From Atopsyche davidsoni (taxonomy: Eukaryota; Arthropoda; Insecta; Trichoptera; Hydrobiosidae): a stretch of DNA of 64,000 bases. Positions 24,901-39,900 of the stretch are shown here, piece by piece. The notes beneath the pieces are model-generated. The model did not search any database, was not told the origin of the DNA, and saw only the letters and a program-made list of their open reading frames with translations. Each line of letters starts with the position of its first letter. The stretch's first letter is position 1. The position numbers and the translations under genes were made by a program. The stretch lies in contig JAILWY010000009.1 of assembly GCA_022113835.1 (NCBI GenBank), forward strand, positions 12,376,001 to 12,440,000, written 5' to 3'.

Positions 24901-27900
24901 TGTAAGCATTTTAGATTTGCTGTAACAAAGAGTTGTTTTTCTCAAAATTAATAAGTAGATCATTATTATTATTTTAGCTAATAGACAAGATTCGTTATGC
25001 TCGCGTGATTTCGCACACATTAAACGGTAATGATTTATTAATTCCGTTTTAACATGCGTCCGTAATGATAGACATCGCTTCCAGACAGTCTGGAGATGAG
25101 ATCGGAAAACGAAACGAATCAGGCATACAGTCTGGTTTTGTTCTACCAGAAAAAAGCAAGTTTACGCAACTAAAATGAGTAATAACCTTAAACCAGCTCT
25201 AAAATGTATAGTAAATCAAAGTCAAAACAAGTCAGAGATCAAAAATATCAGAGAAGAAAGCCAACAACGTGGATCATGGGTGGTTCCAAGTCTAAAACTA
25301 CGCCGTGCCTTACTTGAATTACATTAATTTTTCCAAAATTTCACAAACAGGTGAAATAAAATAATTTATCAACAGAAAAAAATTTCAAATTATCAAATCA
25401 TTATTTATAAAGATTTTGTCTTTAGATTCATTCGTTTTAGGAGGGTTTCCTCGAGCAGTTTGAATTCTGGTGGGCTTGATTTGCCATGAAAGTACCGACA
25501 CGCTACTGATGGCGAAGTGACATACCTTGAGGAAAACTCCCAGCACGGCGAGTCCGTCATGCTGGCCCAACGCCTCGTGGATGCTGTCGTACTTGGAGCG
25601 GTTCCAGTGCACCAGGTGCAGCTCGGCGGAGTACGACTGGCCGTCCACGGTGTGCTCCGAGCCGCGCCCGTCCGAGCAGCCCCAGTGGCAGTGGAACTGC
25701 TCCAGCCGGTATATGTCCGAACCCAGGGGACCCCCGTGGAGCTCTGTAGCAATAAAACACAATTATTGGACACGACGAATTACCCATCGCCACCACGAAA
25801 TACCTCTGGGAAAACAGATTTCATTTAGATCCACTAAAGTCAAAAACAGCAGTGTGAAAAATTTACATGAGTACATAATAAAACACAGTCAACATAAAAA
25901 ATCTAAAGTTTGTTTTTTCTCTTAATCGTTTAATATTTTATAATATTTTTTATCACTAATGTAAACACGTGCAAATCAAACATTAAACATAAAATAGTCG
26001 AATACAGCAAGATGTCTTCGCGCATGACTTGAGATGTCAGGTGATATATTTTTTAAGATTACAATTCTCTATCGTCTCGCGTACTTGAACTCATTTTTTG
26101 ACGCATTATTAAAAAAACAAAAGTTATTTTTATTTCCATGATAAGATGGTTAAATATATGTGAGATTGCGTCACGGAATTTAAGTTGAGCAATTATTATG
26201 GTAAGTATAATTTTGAAAGTTTGTCACAGTGTTTGAATAAGTACTTTTACGATTCTTTTAGGTTGTATTGAAGATTTGTCCCACATCAGACATTATTAGT
26301 TCTAGTTGTCTAACGTGTGAAAATTCTCCGTACTTCCCTTTGTTCATTGCAAATTCATTGAATAGCATAAATTTTAATTTTTCGCCTGTACTCGACGACG
26401 CCATGAATAATCACCTGAATATCCGACACTCATTTGACGCTTTGTTTTTTGTGAAAAATAATGAATAATATTTAGTCGACTCTCACAAGGCCAAACAGCG
26501 GCTAACCTGAAGTAAATATGAATACTGCCACAAACTCAGAACTGACACTAGGAATAATAATATACTAGTATTTTAAAATTAAAGAGAGCCGATCGACTAA
26601 AAAACATGTCGCACAAATAAATCACGGCCCGCTTGTTTGGAAGCCCTGCTAAAAATATATGAATACTATTTTTGTTACTAGCCTGGTTACGGTTATGGTA
26701 ATGTTTATTTTGTATTTATAATTTCTTAAATTAAAACAGACCTATTGTGTTAGTTGTAAGTCGGTGCTCGAGCTGTTATTCATTAGAGTAGTGCGCATCG
26801 TTGACTACATTCATTGTACACAATAGTTTTTTAAATAAATCCTGAAAAACCGAAGTGACCACAAGTAAACAATATGATAACAAGAAATACACCGAATACG
26901 TCTATTACAATGTTATCTAAATTTTAGTTGTAATTCTGAGGTTTGAACTAAAAATACATCCCCACAGCAAAATATGACATTTTTTAAAAGTTATCTGAAA
27001 TTCTAGATAAGTTTTACATAAAATTAATTGCAAAGAATAAGAATTTGGCACCATTGCGATCGCTCGAGTTATTGGGGTCAAAATGTCAAAAATATAATTG
27101 TAAAAATGTTTTCCTGGACATTAAGTAATGGCGCTGTCCGCCTGACGGCTGCTACTTCCCTGACAAATCCACGTGTGTTTAATAAATCATAATATTCAGT
27201 ATCAAATATTGAGTTTATATATATATATCTTAATTAAATAAAATATTCATACGCATTGGTATTATGTCCTAAACGTCAGTAATAAATCATCATTAAAACG
27301 ATAAATCAACATTGACAATACGCACTCAATAATGAGTAATTATGCCATAATTAAATCAATCAGATATACTTGATATCCCAATATAGACATCCACCGAGTA
27401 TTTCACAGATTGACATGTCCAAATCAGCAAATCATTTTCAGGCAGTCCTGTCGTCAGCGAAGATACTCTTCATATCAACCGACAATCACTGCAATCCGTG
27501 AAGGTAAAATACTTTTGTTGATCCGTCCTGTTTTTTTTTGTCTGGGCGATAACATTATCTATCGCCTAGACGGAAATTCCTATTTATTTAAATTACAATT
27601 TTCACAGAATTAAAATATTTATAACACAATCAACTAAAAGCTTGTCGCGATCAAATTAAATGTAAACCACATCATCGAAAATAGGTGTTTCAATCTGAGC
27701 TGCTGTATATACTAAAACAAGGGTATTATAATATTTACATGTTATGAGCGAAAAAATTTATTAGTTGCTTGATGTTAAATACTAATAAAATATTTATACT
27801 TGGTTATGAGCACTCAAATGTATTTATTACTTTTCGATTTCTACAGTATTCACATTAACTTAATTCATTTATTCGCGTTATTTTGCCAACGAAGTAATAA

Positions 27901-30900
27901 GTGACCATGGAAAATGGTACACTTTGGTGTGGTTTCACTGTTTGTCGACACTTATACGGTCTTTGGGATTAACTAGTGCAAATCCTCTTTCACAACTGGA
28001 TTAAAATAAACACCCGAAGGACGGACTCAACGTCATGGTAGCTTTTAACCCAACACTTCACCTGCTTCGGTTTAAAACGCCCACCCCATGCACCGAAAAT
28101 ACTTGAAATAATCCAATAATAAATAATCCAATGCAATAATAGAATTGAAAATTTAGGAATAAATTTTAATTCTTTGATTCGCGACGGAATCAGATAAACT
28201 TTTTATCTGATTCCTGTCAATTCAATTTCAAGTAGTTTTATATCACACAATTGTCATGATGTTCAAATGACATACTTAACACTAAACCTACCGGAGGAAT
28301 CATTTTGATCCAAATCGTATTTTGGTACAACTTTTACATATTCAAATATTGCTATCAAATTTTACGACTTTTCGTAAAATCTGCATTTTTTATTTTTTCA
28401 TTTAATATTTGTTTTATTTATTTTTTACATGTGTGACGTGTTCTTCGGGGTTCAATAGATAATATGGCACTCATTCTTCTAAACAAATAAACAATTTTGT
28501 TTGCAATTGCTAGTTTTAAGAAAGAATGAGTCAAGTGAAAAAAAAATTTTTTTTTTCGTGGTATACATGTAATGTCGGTAGGTTTAGTGTTACGAATCAT
28601 TTTCACACAAGGCCAAAAATATCATAATTTAAATTGCAGATAAGACGCTTCCGTTCGGGTCGGATGCGTAAACGGCAGCCGGCGTGAAGTGCGTAATGAC
28701 GGCTTGGCGTGCCTCAAGTATCGACGGGCGGGGCTGATGGGCGCGGCGGGGGGACTCACCGGAGCCGCGGCCGTTCTCCTCCACCTTCCAGCAGTAGCCA
28801 GGGTTGACCAGCGAGCGGGTGTGCTGCAGCGAGTAGTCCCAGCTGAGCGGCGGCAGCGCGGCCGTGGGCATGGTGCTGGACGTGGCGATGTCCACGGGGC
28901 TCTGGCGAGAGCCGCGCGCGTGAGGGAACTTGTCCACCCATGTCGAGGGACCTGCGAGCAAACAGACAAAAAAATCAATTCAAGACTCTTGTATAATAGA
29001 TGGCTTAAATAAAAATCTCATGCATACATGCAAACATGCATATATCTCATACGTAAGATTTTTAGTTATAATTTTTATCCAAAACGCCGAGAGGGGAAAG
29101 TGATTTTAAATTTTCCTTCCGACACCGTGGGCGAATAGTTAGGGCTATCCCCGGGTCCTGCGCGCAGTCTGTGGGGCTTACAAGGTGTGGCTTAGGTGGT
29201 AGCGTACGTGGATTTACATATTATCGTTATTGAGTTTGTGTAGGGAAAAGTATGCGAAAGTTTTTTTTTTTTTTACAAACATTATTATTACTTGAACTGT
29301 GGACAAACACAGCTATGCATGAATTTCCGCTTATTAAAATACGATTTTTCAATTCATAACTATTCTAACCACACAACTTTGTACTATATATATGAATAAG
29401 GATAATTTAGTGTTTACAATTTTACCTCTTTCGTTAGAACTCACTTGAAGGATTAATTTAAATGAAGTATACGCGCGCAGTCTTAGTAGTTTTTGGTTTT
29501 TTTTTTAAATTGTTTATTATTGTAAATACATGCCTATATACAAAATTATTAAAAAAAGAGTAGATACATAAATTTTCCTGATTTTTTTACACAAAAACTC
29601 AGTCAGTTGCTATTTAGCTGTACAATGCATTACGCATTCTTATAATAAAAAAAGCTGTCGTGCAACCAGCTGATCATAATTTAATTACCTTAAAAACTTT
29701 TAGCATTTTTTCCTTATTTCCATTAATCATAATCGCAAGTTCATAAAAAAACATTTCTCAATAAAACATCCAAAGATAATAATTTATAGATGTTCTTCTT
29801 CAAAAGAGCTTTAACCAGGATTAGGCGTCTCTAGCGAACATTAGCCAGATTTCTATTACGGATTTCTCCAAAGTGATATCATCATTTGCAAAAAACACAG
29901 CACAGAGAGGTCTTTTCAGCGCCGGGCCGACGAGAAGCTCCGCAAGCACCGGCGATACAAACCAGTCTTGAAAAACACCACAAAAAGTATTGCATCGACC
30001 ACAGCTGGGCTCCAGAAACCCGTTTGCCTGATGATTATTACTAATCAAAAAAATATAATCACGTGTCATTCGCGCTTTGCCGAATTGCAATTTAGAGATT
30101 TAATGATAATTTGCTATACTTTCATTTTGCAATATTGAGTGCACCTTCTCGCCTCGGGCAGATCTCGTAATAACTCAATATTCTAAAATGTATGTATGCT
30201 TTCAATTAAACCTTAATAAGTTAATGTGTTTAATGTACATTTATGCACATTTTTTTATTAAGTCTAAATTACTACTTACACATTCGATACAATTGATAAT
30301 TTCAAATATCTGTTATTACCTTAAAGTTTAAAGACTTCATGTATAATATTTATTAGATTTACGTTTATTTTTGCCAATTATTACTCTGTCACAGTTCTAA
30401 TATGAACGCAGAACAGTTACGTTCCGAATGTTAAAAATCTACGTTATTACCTTATATATAGACCAATCGGTCAGTATGATTTACTGAATTATTTAAATTA
30501 CGTAAATTTTTAATCAATAGATTTTCTGACCTTACTACTTTTCAGTGAAATATTTTGAGTCTTCCTTTAATACCAGTGTGCTAAAATGCTATCATAAACA
30601 CAAGAGTTTATGATTTTGAAAACTATTATATAAATTGATATATGATGTTGCTAGCTAATGTAAGTACTGCCTTTTCTCCGAAAATCAATATGACGCAAAA
30701 TTTCACACATATTAAGCTAGTGCTAATAAGCATCTCTAATATTGGATATGACAGAAGAAATTTTACATGATAGAAGAAATTTTAAAACCATGTCAATACG
30801 TTGTAAAAACACCCTAATGCTGACGTGGTTGACTCGAAAAAAACTAACGGACTGCACTGGATGACCCAGAAAACTTGGTGATCAGTATCCCCCAAGGCGT

Positions 30901-33900
30901 GGAGTGAGGACTTCGGTGAGACCACGCAACGCTCGGGTAGAATCACAGACACTTTTTCCTGGAGAGAACTAAGGCCTACACCCAGTTGCACTCGATTAAA
31001 CGGTTAAATTGATGTCACTAATAATAAGTATAACAGAAATATAGTCAATTTTTGTACTTGCCATTCTGTCTATTAATTATTCGTTAATAATTACCATGGA
31101 AACCTACTAAATCACTGCAATCATAAATGGAAATCGATTTGTTCAAGGTGAACTTTTTCTTAATCAATCCGTTGGATGACGTGCACAGTAATGTTTATTT
31201 TTTGTTTCACATGATGTGTATGATTTATGCGAATAATTGGTTTACGAGAGGTTAGACATAATATAATATAGCTCAGTTTTGAACGTAAGAAACTTATAAA
31301 TAAGTAAAGTATATCCCTTTGATTTAAATCCCGTAGGAAATGCTACCTTCGTGAAGCCATTCATGTTCGTTAAAAATAGAAGGAAGGCTGATCGGATTTA
31401 ACCGAGACCTTCCTGAAGTATGGAGACCTTCGCAGTCAAACTTAATAAACGCATTATTACCACGAAACCGAATATTTACATAGCCAAACACTATATAAAA
31501 GTTATAACCCTAATTAATAATTACACTATAAGTAAAATAATGCTACGTAAATAAAAAAAATCACTATATATCTAAACGGCTATGTGATACCTAGGTACCT
31601 GTAAATAAATCTAGAATACCTCAATATAAGTAATTGTATTATTTACATGAAATAAAACTTTAATTATCAACATTAAACATAATAATATATTGATTTATTA
31701 TTCAAAGTAATATTATTGAGAATGACATATAAAATAAGACAATTAAATTCTAATTGGTCACATTATGCTTAAATCAACAGATTTTTAAATTTGAAGGCTG
31801 TAACCTAAATGGTTATTTTTAATTATTAGTTTTATTGGTGATTTCATGCCTGGTAAATAATCCTACTAAGATTTAACGAATTATTTAATTTAATAATATC
31901 GCCTTGGATTTGTTTTGTGGCGTAAAATTATATCAATTGAACTAAAACATCTTGATTTAAAATAATAATCATTAAAATATACCAAATGAAAACAAAATGA
32001 TTTGTTGTTATTATGTGGAAGATAATCTTGTTTAGCGAACAGGGCAAAAATGAAACAATGTATCTTTAGAAGAATTTTCGCAACAACCCCAAAAAGAGGT
32101 AATAAGATATAGCCATACTTTTGAAAAATAACCAAATACTATGTAAAAGTATCTGTATCTTATTAGTGCCTTATATTTGTTTAATTAGAAAATTCTTAAA
32201 AGGTAAATTTTTTAATTTCATGTTGTTAAAAAATGATTATTTTTTACATACTACTCTACTCTATACATACTACTCTAGTCTTGATAACAACCTAAAAACT
32301 CTTTGCTGATAAAAGTTAGTTTACAGTAACTGAAAAACTGAATGAAACTTTATAAGTATAGTAAACTGATTTTGACTATAGGATGACTGTAAATACGATT
32401 CTGAGCATCATCAATCAGGCGCTGCAAGGTTATAATTGAAAAGGCCATCACCCTCAACATCACGGCCTGCTGGTAATTTACCGTATTTGGCTGGTTTAGT
32501 TGTTACAAAATAGCGATTATTTTTAACGGCCATATAATAAGATTCATATCAACCCATTCACCCATTGTGAATATACCGAGTTGCCACATTTAAACTAGCC
32601 TTTGCTGAATAACTACAGTTAAATAATTAAATTTCGACTGGCTATAAAATTACCAGGAAATGACGCACAGTTGAAGGATATTTTTATAATGGAGGATTTC
32701 CAATTGATACACGGTGATAGAGAAATTTAATAATAATATCGCTTTGATCTCTAGTGCTCCGGTTTTATAATCTGATATAAAATACAATATCGTTGCTTGA
32801 GCAGCCTTGAAATATCAGCACTGCCAAAGTTGGGAAGTCAATTAGATATAAAGAGTTAAAAAGTTGAGCCACTTTTTTTATAAAAAAATACCCACAAAAA
32901 AACAAAAAGATATTGACTATCGGGTCGTAGTGCTTTCATCTACATTTTCAATATTTTTTAACCGTCAATTACATAAGAAATTTTCTAGTATTGAATACCC
33001 AAGTTGGGTGTTCCGGAACACTTTTAGCATTTGCAATACGTCGCCAAATACGCAGATAAAACAAATTGATTATTTTGTCCAAAAAAAAAAGCAAAGATAA
33101 GAGTAAGCATGCTTTAAAAAGGCGTTTTCTAAACAATGTTGCAGAACCTATACCAGTGAAAACGATTTATAATAAATCAGAGGCAACATTTTTAAGTTCT
33201 TTGATTTTAATTCTCAATCTAAATTATATTTTACGTGAAATATATAAAATTTATTACACGTTAGCAATAAACACAAACTGTATATTTTCTTTTATAAGCA
33301 GTAACTTCCTTTACTATAATAGTTATTTACTAGTATTTTTTTTAAAATAGTTTTCCATTGTGTATTTACTTGGCATGACGTTAAAACAAATATTTTTAAT
33401 TTCATTTTATGACATCCTGTACTATTGTTTGTCGTAAGTAGCATATTTTAGATAAACGTGATGTTGATGTCATAATTCTCACTGACTAAGAAAGACAATA
33501 TTAACATAACAGTATGAAAATAAACACGCATTCTAATTAGAGTAAATATCATTTTTTTCGAGTGTATATATTTATAATCATTTGATCAAGTGTTTTGTTT
33601 TTCGTTCGTAATTACAAGAGTTCGGTTGTGAAGTTCATCTCGGCGATTGAAATGGCAGGAAGGCCGGCAATGAGCGGCGACTCGTGAAGTGAACTTGAAA
33701 GTAGAAAAGGTGTACCAAACACACGATACGCGACAATACTTGTCGCATTGAACACTATTTTCGCAGTTCATTAACATATCATGCCGGAAAAACCTCAAAA
33801 GTACGTCATATTCGTGAGTTATCACAATGTGATTGCACATTAATAGTTTTATTGGTGTTGACAATAGTCAGACTTTAACAGTGATGTAATTCATTTTATT

Positions 33901-36900
33901 ATGAATCATTCCATAGAGTAAATGGTTAAACACAAGGAATGTCTTGATATGCCTCTTATGTATCTCTAATGTGTCTTGTGATGTCCGAAATTAAAAGAAA
34001 AAAAAATAATTGTATTAGTTGATCGTTATAAAAATCACTCATCACAACTCAATGACTAACAAATACGTATATATTAAAACTTTTTTTAAAAACTATGGTT
34101 ATTTATCAAATAATTTATTTCGCGTTAAACTTAAATAGTACAAGTATTATCTTATATGCTAATGTATTTGCCATTTTCAATTTATTTAATTTGATTTTTA
34201 TCTATTTTGCTACTAGTATGCTCGATGATCGGTGTGATAAATGCACTAACAGTATTTATTAGATATGATTGATAAATTTCGTAAAATGTAAACATTTTAG
34301 AAAAAACTAAATAAAATGGGGGGGAGGGGTGCTAGCAAATGAGGCTGATCCGTAAAAAATAATATTTACATTCTTCTAGACTACTTTTTTTGAGAAACAA
34401 ATTAGAAAAAACTGGTACATGGTAGCGTTAATAGTCTAGTTTTGAAAGGGTTTGAACATTTGAAAGTGTGCGGGTTTCTTTTATAGATAAGGTTATATTA
34501 AAAATGACCTTGGTAAAACAGCCTCTGAACGTTTGGAGGTGAAAGAATGCATCATGAGACAGCTACATTGTTGCAGGTGCCATGCAGCCAACTAACAAGA
34601 CCCTGCCCCATTTATTATAATTCTTCTTATACATATCTAGAATGGTCATGCCAATTTTAAGTTTGAAAAAAAGATAAGTTTTTTTACTCACGTCTACACA
34701 TGTGTGGGATGATTGATCACAAACATAATAAGCTGCCACATATAGTCTCCTTTTTCAAACATTTTAAGTAATGCGCATCATATTTTCTTGTCACTGACAT
34801 GAATTTGTTAGCAACTCCGACAAAGCAAAGATACTGCAGCTTAAAATATAACAGCAGTCAAATTAGATCGGAAGTAGGTATAAATGAAGGCTTACGACCT
34901 CCTACAGTATATATTTTTATTTCAAGGATATTATTTTTTATTAGTTTCTTATATAAAGTGCATTTAATTTTTTATCTCTGTGCCTCTACACAAACATAGT
35001 AGCGATACATCCAATCGACCTCAGCACGACAACCTCCGGCGCGGATGTTTACCTTCACAGGAAGGAAAATTGCATTGACCTAGAATATTAGCACTGCAAA
35101 ATATATAGATCAGATACGAATAATTATAATGTAGCTGGACCTCCGCGTACCTGTCCAGGGAACCTGCACGATCCTTCATATATTTATTATAAAAAATTGT
35201 GTAAATGCAAAATAAAAATCTATATAAATTCCATCATTCATTACTTAAAAGACGAAGGTTGTGTGTTGTCGATTCCTATAAATAAAACTATAACCCTTTT
35301 ATTGAAGATATGTGTTCTTTTGTAAATTAAACGAATTTAATTTTTAAATATTCCCAAAATATAAATCTCTGCATTTCAAGCCCAGTTATTATTTCCGGTG
35401 TGGTCTTTTCGTTGTCTACTAAAAGATTGTAGTTTTCGACGATGCAAGTAAACGCAACAAACTTAAGTAAATTGTAAAAATTGGAACTGCGTCATGGAGC
35501 GAGGGCGTTTTTTTAATTTCTCACAATTTCATAAAAAAATTTGGACACTCATCGTCCTAGCTAAATATGGCAGTTGTTACATTAATAAATGCCCAATTTA
35601 TCACTTTAGGACTCAAACCTTCTTCTGTTTCGCTTGTGCAGTTCAACGTTTGGGGTAAAGCTAGGCTTACGGACCAGAACCAACCGTTCGTGACAATTTT
35701 CATTAAGCAATTGGACCAGCGACGCGCTCGGTTTAATACTTTGATGTTGGTACTTTTTAAATCCTCGCAAGGATTTTTTTCACAATCGTTATTAATAATT
35801 AAGAGATGTGTTCTTGAGGCATTTAATCGGTTGTTTCGCAATTCACCGCCATTGATTGTTATACAGATTACTTCACTGTTCGATTTAAATAATTGCGGAT
35901 TCGTCGTGTAACAGTAAATCGTTAAAAAATAATTGTAAAATATGTTCAATAAAGTAATAATATTTATTGAGCTACAAATATTTATAAAAATATTATAAAT
36001 AATTAAATTTTGTGGTACTGAAAATCAAAACGTGTATGGCGATATGTACTATATATAATATTATATATACGTTATTATTAGTTTCTAGGTAAGATTTTAC
36101 ATTTCAGTCTACATATTTCTATTCAGAGCCTATTAATAAAGCAGATTTGTGTAAGGTATAATCCAATAAAGAATACAGTAAATAAAACCGATGTTCTTAT
36201 TAAACCATATTTAACTTATATAAGCATTAGTGAATATTTTTGAATATAACAATATGAGAGCAAAGTGCGTATGTTTAAAATACAAATTATTTGTGACTTT
36301 GTAGTAATATTCTGTACTTTTTTGTCGTGACATAACACCACATGTGTCCGGCAAAAAATATTCTTTACTAATGATGAATTGTACGCTTTCTTAAAATTTA
36401 ACTCATTATACAAAACAATATAAAAATAAATATGCATGTTTCAACAACGATAGCAAGTTGCTCCTTCAAGCCAAAGTAGCGGTTGAAAATTCAAAAAAAC
36501 AGTTATACTGTTTTTTAATCCCAACTATAGTATTGTATGCATAGTAAAAAACCGGCTACCTTAACGGATCTGCTATCTAACAAACAAGTTTTTTAATATT
36601 TAAAAATATATATTTTTTTAAAAGCATCCGATAAGATTTGAATGAACTAAAATATCAGATAAGATCACAAAAACAAAAGATTGCATCACCTTTGATAAAA
36701 TCATATTCGCAATAAAATAACTATTCACCAGCACATACATATATATATATATAAAACAATATGGATTTAATAACTACAGATATAGATTTAGGAATTTCTT
36801 CGTCACGTGAAGGCATTGTCAATTTTCCCTCGCACTACAAAATTAATACCTCTAATGTAAAAAAAAAAAGTTACCGCATACTACCCACGTCTACTAAGTG

Positions 36901-39900
36901 CTATGGTGTGCGGTAAGCTATTCATGAAAATTGACTTAAATAACAATAAGTCAATAAGATTACTCATGCAAAACTCGTGACAAGATAAGTACGTCGCTCA
37001 TGACAGAATCACATTAAGGCGGTTGGGAGAACAGAACGCTCTGTTCTGGTTTGCACCCGACTTGATTGTCCGTAAATCATCACAGCCAGACTCGGATTCG
37101 GGGAACACGACACATTCTGGAATGCGTACACGTTCAATGATAGCGCCTACTTAATAAACTTTGCCGGACAATTTAATTTCAAAGAAATTGATATGGCTAC
37201 TTACACCAAATCACAGTGCGTCACAGATCAAGTCCGACAAAAGGTTCCATAAAGTTGACATTAGCGGACTTGACGTCAAGCGACTAAATAATATATTTCA
37301 AAATGTCTTTGCCTTCAATTCGTCTAACAAAAGTGTTATGGCTGTGCACAAGCGTTTTATTTAAACCGCGAAACCACTATCATGTTTTTTTCTTTTAATA
37401 ATCTGCAGTTATCACAGTCAGAGCGTTTTGCAGACATCAATTCTGAGGACAGAATTCGATGACGTGAGGTTTGCGAAATATTTTTAGTCTGAAGCTGTTT
37501 TTAAACAGTACGGTACGATTTTTATGTTTACAGATGTCATTCGCGCACTCCAAAGTTAGCAGCTATCCTGGGATAAGTAGCATAAATAAAATTATCCATG
37601 TTGTGAAAAACCATGAATTATTCTGAGCTTTATGGAACTCAGTATATCTTTAGCTGTGAGATCAAACACCACAGTTTTTCCCTTATTATTATTTTGCGAT
37701 ATAATCATCAGTACATTTTTGGTCACTTTATGTGAATACTTTGTTAAACTCAGCCAGCTCTGTTTATGAAACATTTCATTTAGATAGATAGTGCACCATG
37801 CCGTTAATAGCACGTAAGGACATAAGTACGCGCCGTTGTGTTTACGCTTCACGCACAGGATCTGAGGGTATTGTACATTAACTGACCTGGACCCGCACCA
37901 ATTTTCGCTCATTACAGTACGTATGGACCTCACCGCCTCGAGATAGTGTGACCTACAAAATTACTACAACAATTGAGATTGATAGTATCCCATGTGTTGC
38001 CATCGTATACTACGATAATAATGAAACAAAAGAATACTATCAAAGTCTTTTTTATTGCTAATAAATGTTTTTATTATTAAATTGTTTAGTGGGAATATTA
38101 TCTCGCCAAGACTAACCAAATCACAAACCTCCGTACTGCATTCATAAATAACCTTGGTGCTATATTGAAGATATAAAATTGCGAAATCCTTTTATATAAC
38201 TTACTATGAATTACTATATACCAAAAATAAATTTTCGAATTGAATCTGATATTTTTAAATGAAGCCTAAGCATTTGTTAACCCTTTGCGCTCGAGACCGT
38301 TTCCGCGCGGACTAATCAGCAACTCGAAGCGTTTCGTATCACTTTCGGTGATTTTTTTACCTCTAACTTAAAATGTTCACACACACAAATTGACACATAA
38401 TTTTTTTAATTTTAATATTTAATGTATATTTACATCTTTACGAAGATAGGTTCGTAAACATAAGTCTTTGTAATTTTGCTTTGTATGATATTTCATGTAA
38501 CAATTGCCGAGATGCATGCCCGGCTTTTCGGGACAAGTATCACAAAAGTATGTCGTTTGATGTCTTTTTCCGGGTTTATTTTTTTGAGAACAGACTTTGT
38601 AATCCTTCCTAACTCCTGTTAAAATGTTATGCAGCCTTCCACTTAGGCGGATTTTCGGAATCGCAGGTTGAAGTGAAGCTTTAGCACGTGTCTGACGAAA
38701 ATCTCCAGTCAATTGCCGAACTAAGGTTTTCATATACCGCAAGTGATTAAGCGGCTGTTCTCCTCTCAGCTGTTTAGTGAGATACACATTATCATAATAT
38801 TATTATATATTATAAAGCAAACAAAATAATGGTACGATAAGTGAATGGAAAGATTATTGATATTGTGAGGGAGAAAAAAGTCTATTCTTTAGTGCAATAT
38901 AAGTTTAAGCAAATAAGGACCCTCAAATGAATGATTACGATAAGAAGTACAAGCAAAAAATATATGGGTTGATTAGGTACACATCGAGTCATTTTGCCAT
39001 GGCTGTCAAGGTCGAACTGAGACCAAAAATGCAGTTCGCTTTATGGTGCCGAACTAATCTTGGATAAGAAATTCTAGCGTAGTTTGAAAGGGGGATAACA
39101 TGATCTTTGTAAAATTATATGGGCAGTGCTTAGTAACGAACTTTAAAGAACAAGATCACATAAACATAAACAAGAAATCACCAGATAAAAAACCATAAAT
39201 AGTTATCACCGCACATCGAATTTCCGCACCAAGCAAATTGGTGCGGAATCCGCACCTCTCGAGTTGCGGCATTACAACGTGTGGTGCGGAATCCGCACCT
39301 CTCGAGTGCAAAGGGTTAAAAGTCTCGTGACTCCAGCAACTACTATATCAATTACTAGATGACACCCATCCAATAGCGATTGTTTTGAAGCGTCCCCCAT
39401 GTCGCAGCTGGTAGTTATTCATTCATTCAAAAAGTGTTGTCCCGGCGCGAACGTGTTGGGAGGATGTTCCTATTAGCGCGACCCGCGCCCGTCACCTGAC
39501 CGCGGCGCGTCACGTGACTCCCCCCACCACGTGACCCTCCCCCCCCACGTGGCCCCCCCACGTGGCCGGCGCCCGCCAATCAGCGCCCGCCGCCTCGCCG
39601 ACCCTTTCACCGCCGGTGACCATGTGCGAGAAAATCATCATTTCAAAACTAGGAATTTCCGTAAAACATCATTGTCACAAGCAGGGGTGGGCCAACCTCT
39701 GTGTACATAAGATTCGTATTAAAAATGTATCCCGATCAACTTGTTGCCATGGACAGTCTACGCGGGGAGAGGAAGGAGTGAAATACATATAATACTATAC
39801 AATGTCTATACGCCATGTTTCAGTGCAAGATGAGGAGTGAAATACATATAATACTATAAAATGTGTATACACCCTGTTTCAGTGAAAGATGCACTCTCGC

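Larger units (their letters stand above)
38281..39315 (-). mobile_element. internally deleted piggyBac element in CAH1 intron 1
   Basis: The ends CCCTTTGCGCTCGAG (38,281-38,295) and CTCGAGTGCAAAGGG (39,301-39,315) are inverted repeats matching at 14 of 15 positions. Intact TTAA duplications flank them (38,277-38,280 and 39,316-39,319). CCC...GGG ends, TTAA targets and a C-terminal piggyBac transposase fragment on the minus strand identify the family. At 1,035 bp it lacks most of the usual 2-3 kb, so it cannot move by itself. The preserved ends and exact TTAA flanks suggest a recent insertion that could still be mobilised by a full-length relative. Confidence 0.9.

Noticed and set aside
25385..25925. 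Alternative-frame products across CAH1 exon 3
   Set aside because: Shadows of the real exon; the carbonic anhydrase frame is unambiguous.
28622..29012. Several long frames around CAH1 exon 2 on both strands
   Set aside because: They are shadows of the G+C-rich exon; only the frame giving QSPVDI fits the gene.
35557..35949. Overlapping open frames on both strands (130 and 114 codons)
   Set aside because: No domain, repeat or splice context recognised; lengths are close to what chance gives in a window of this size and composition.
39622..39792. Short frame starting right after the E-box/CCAAT block
   Set aside because: Its 56 codons run straight into the hAT MITE and resemble no protein.
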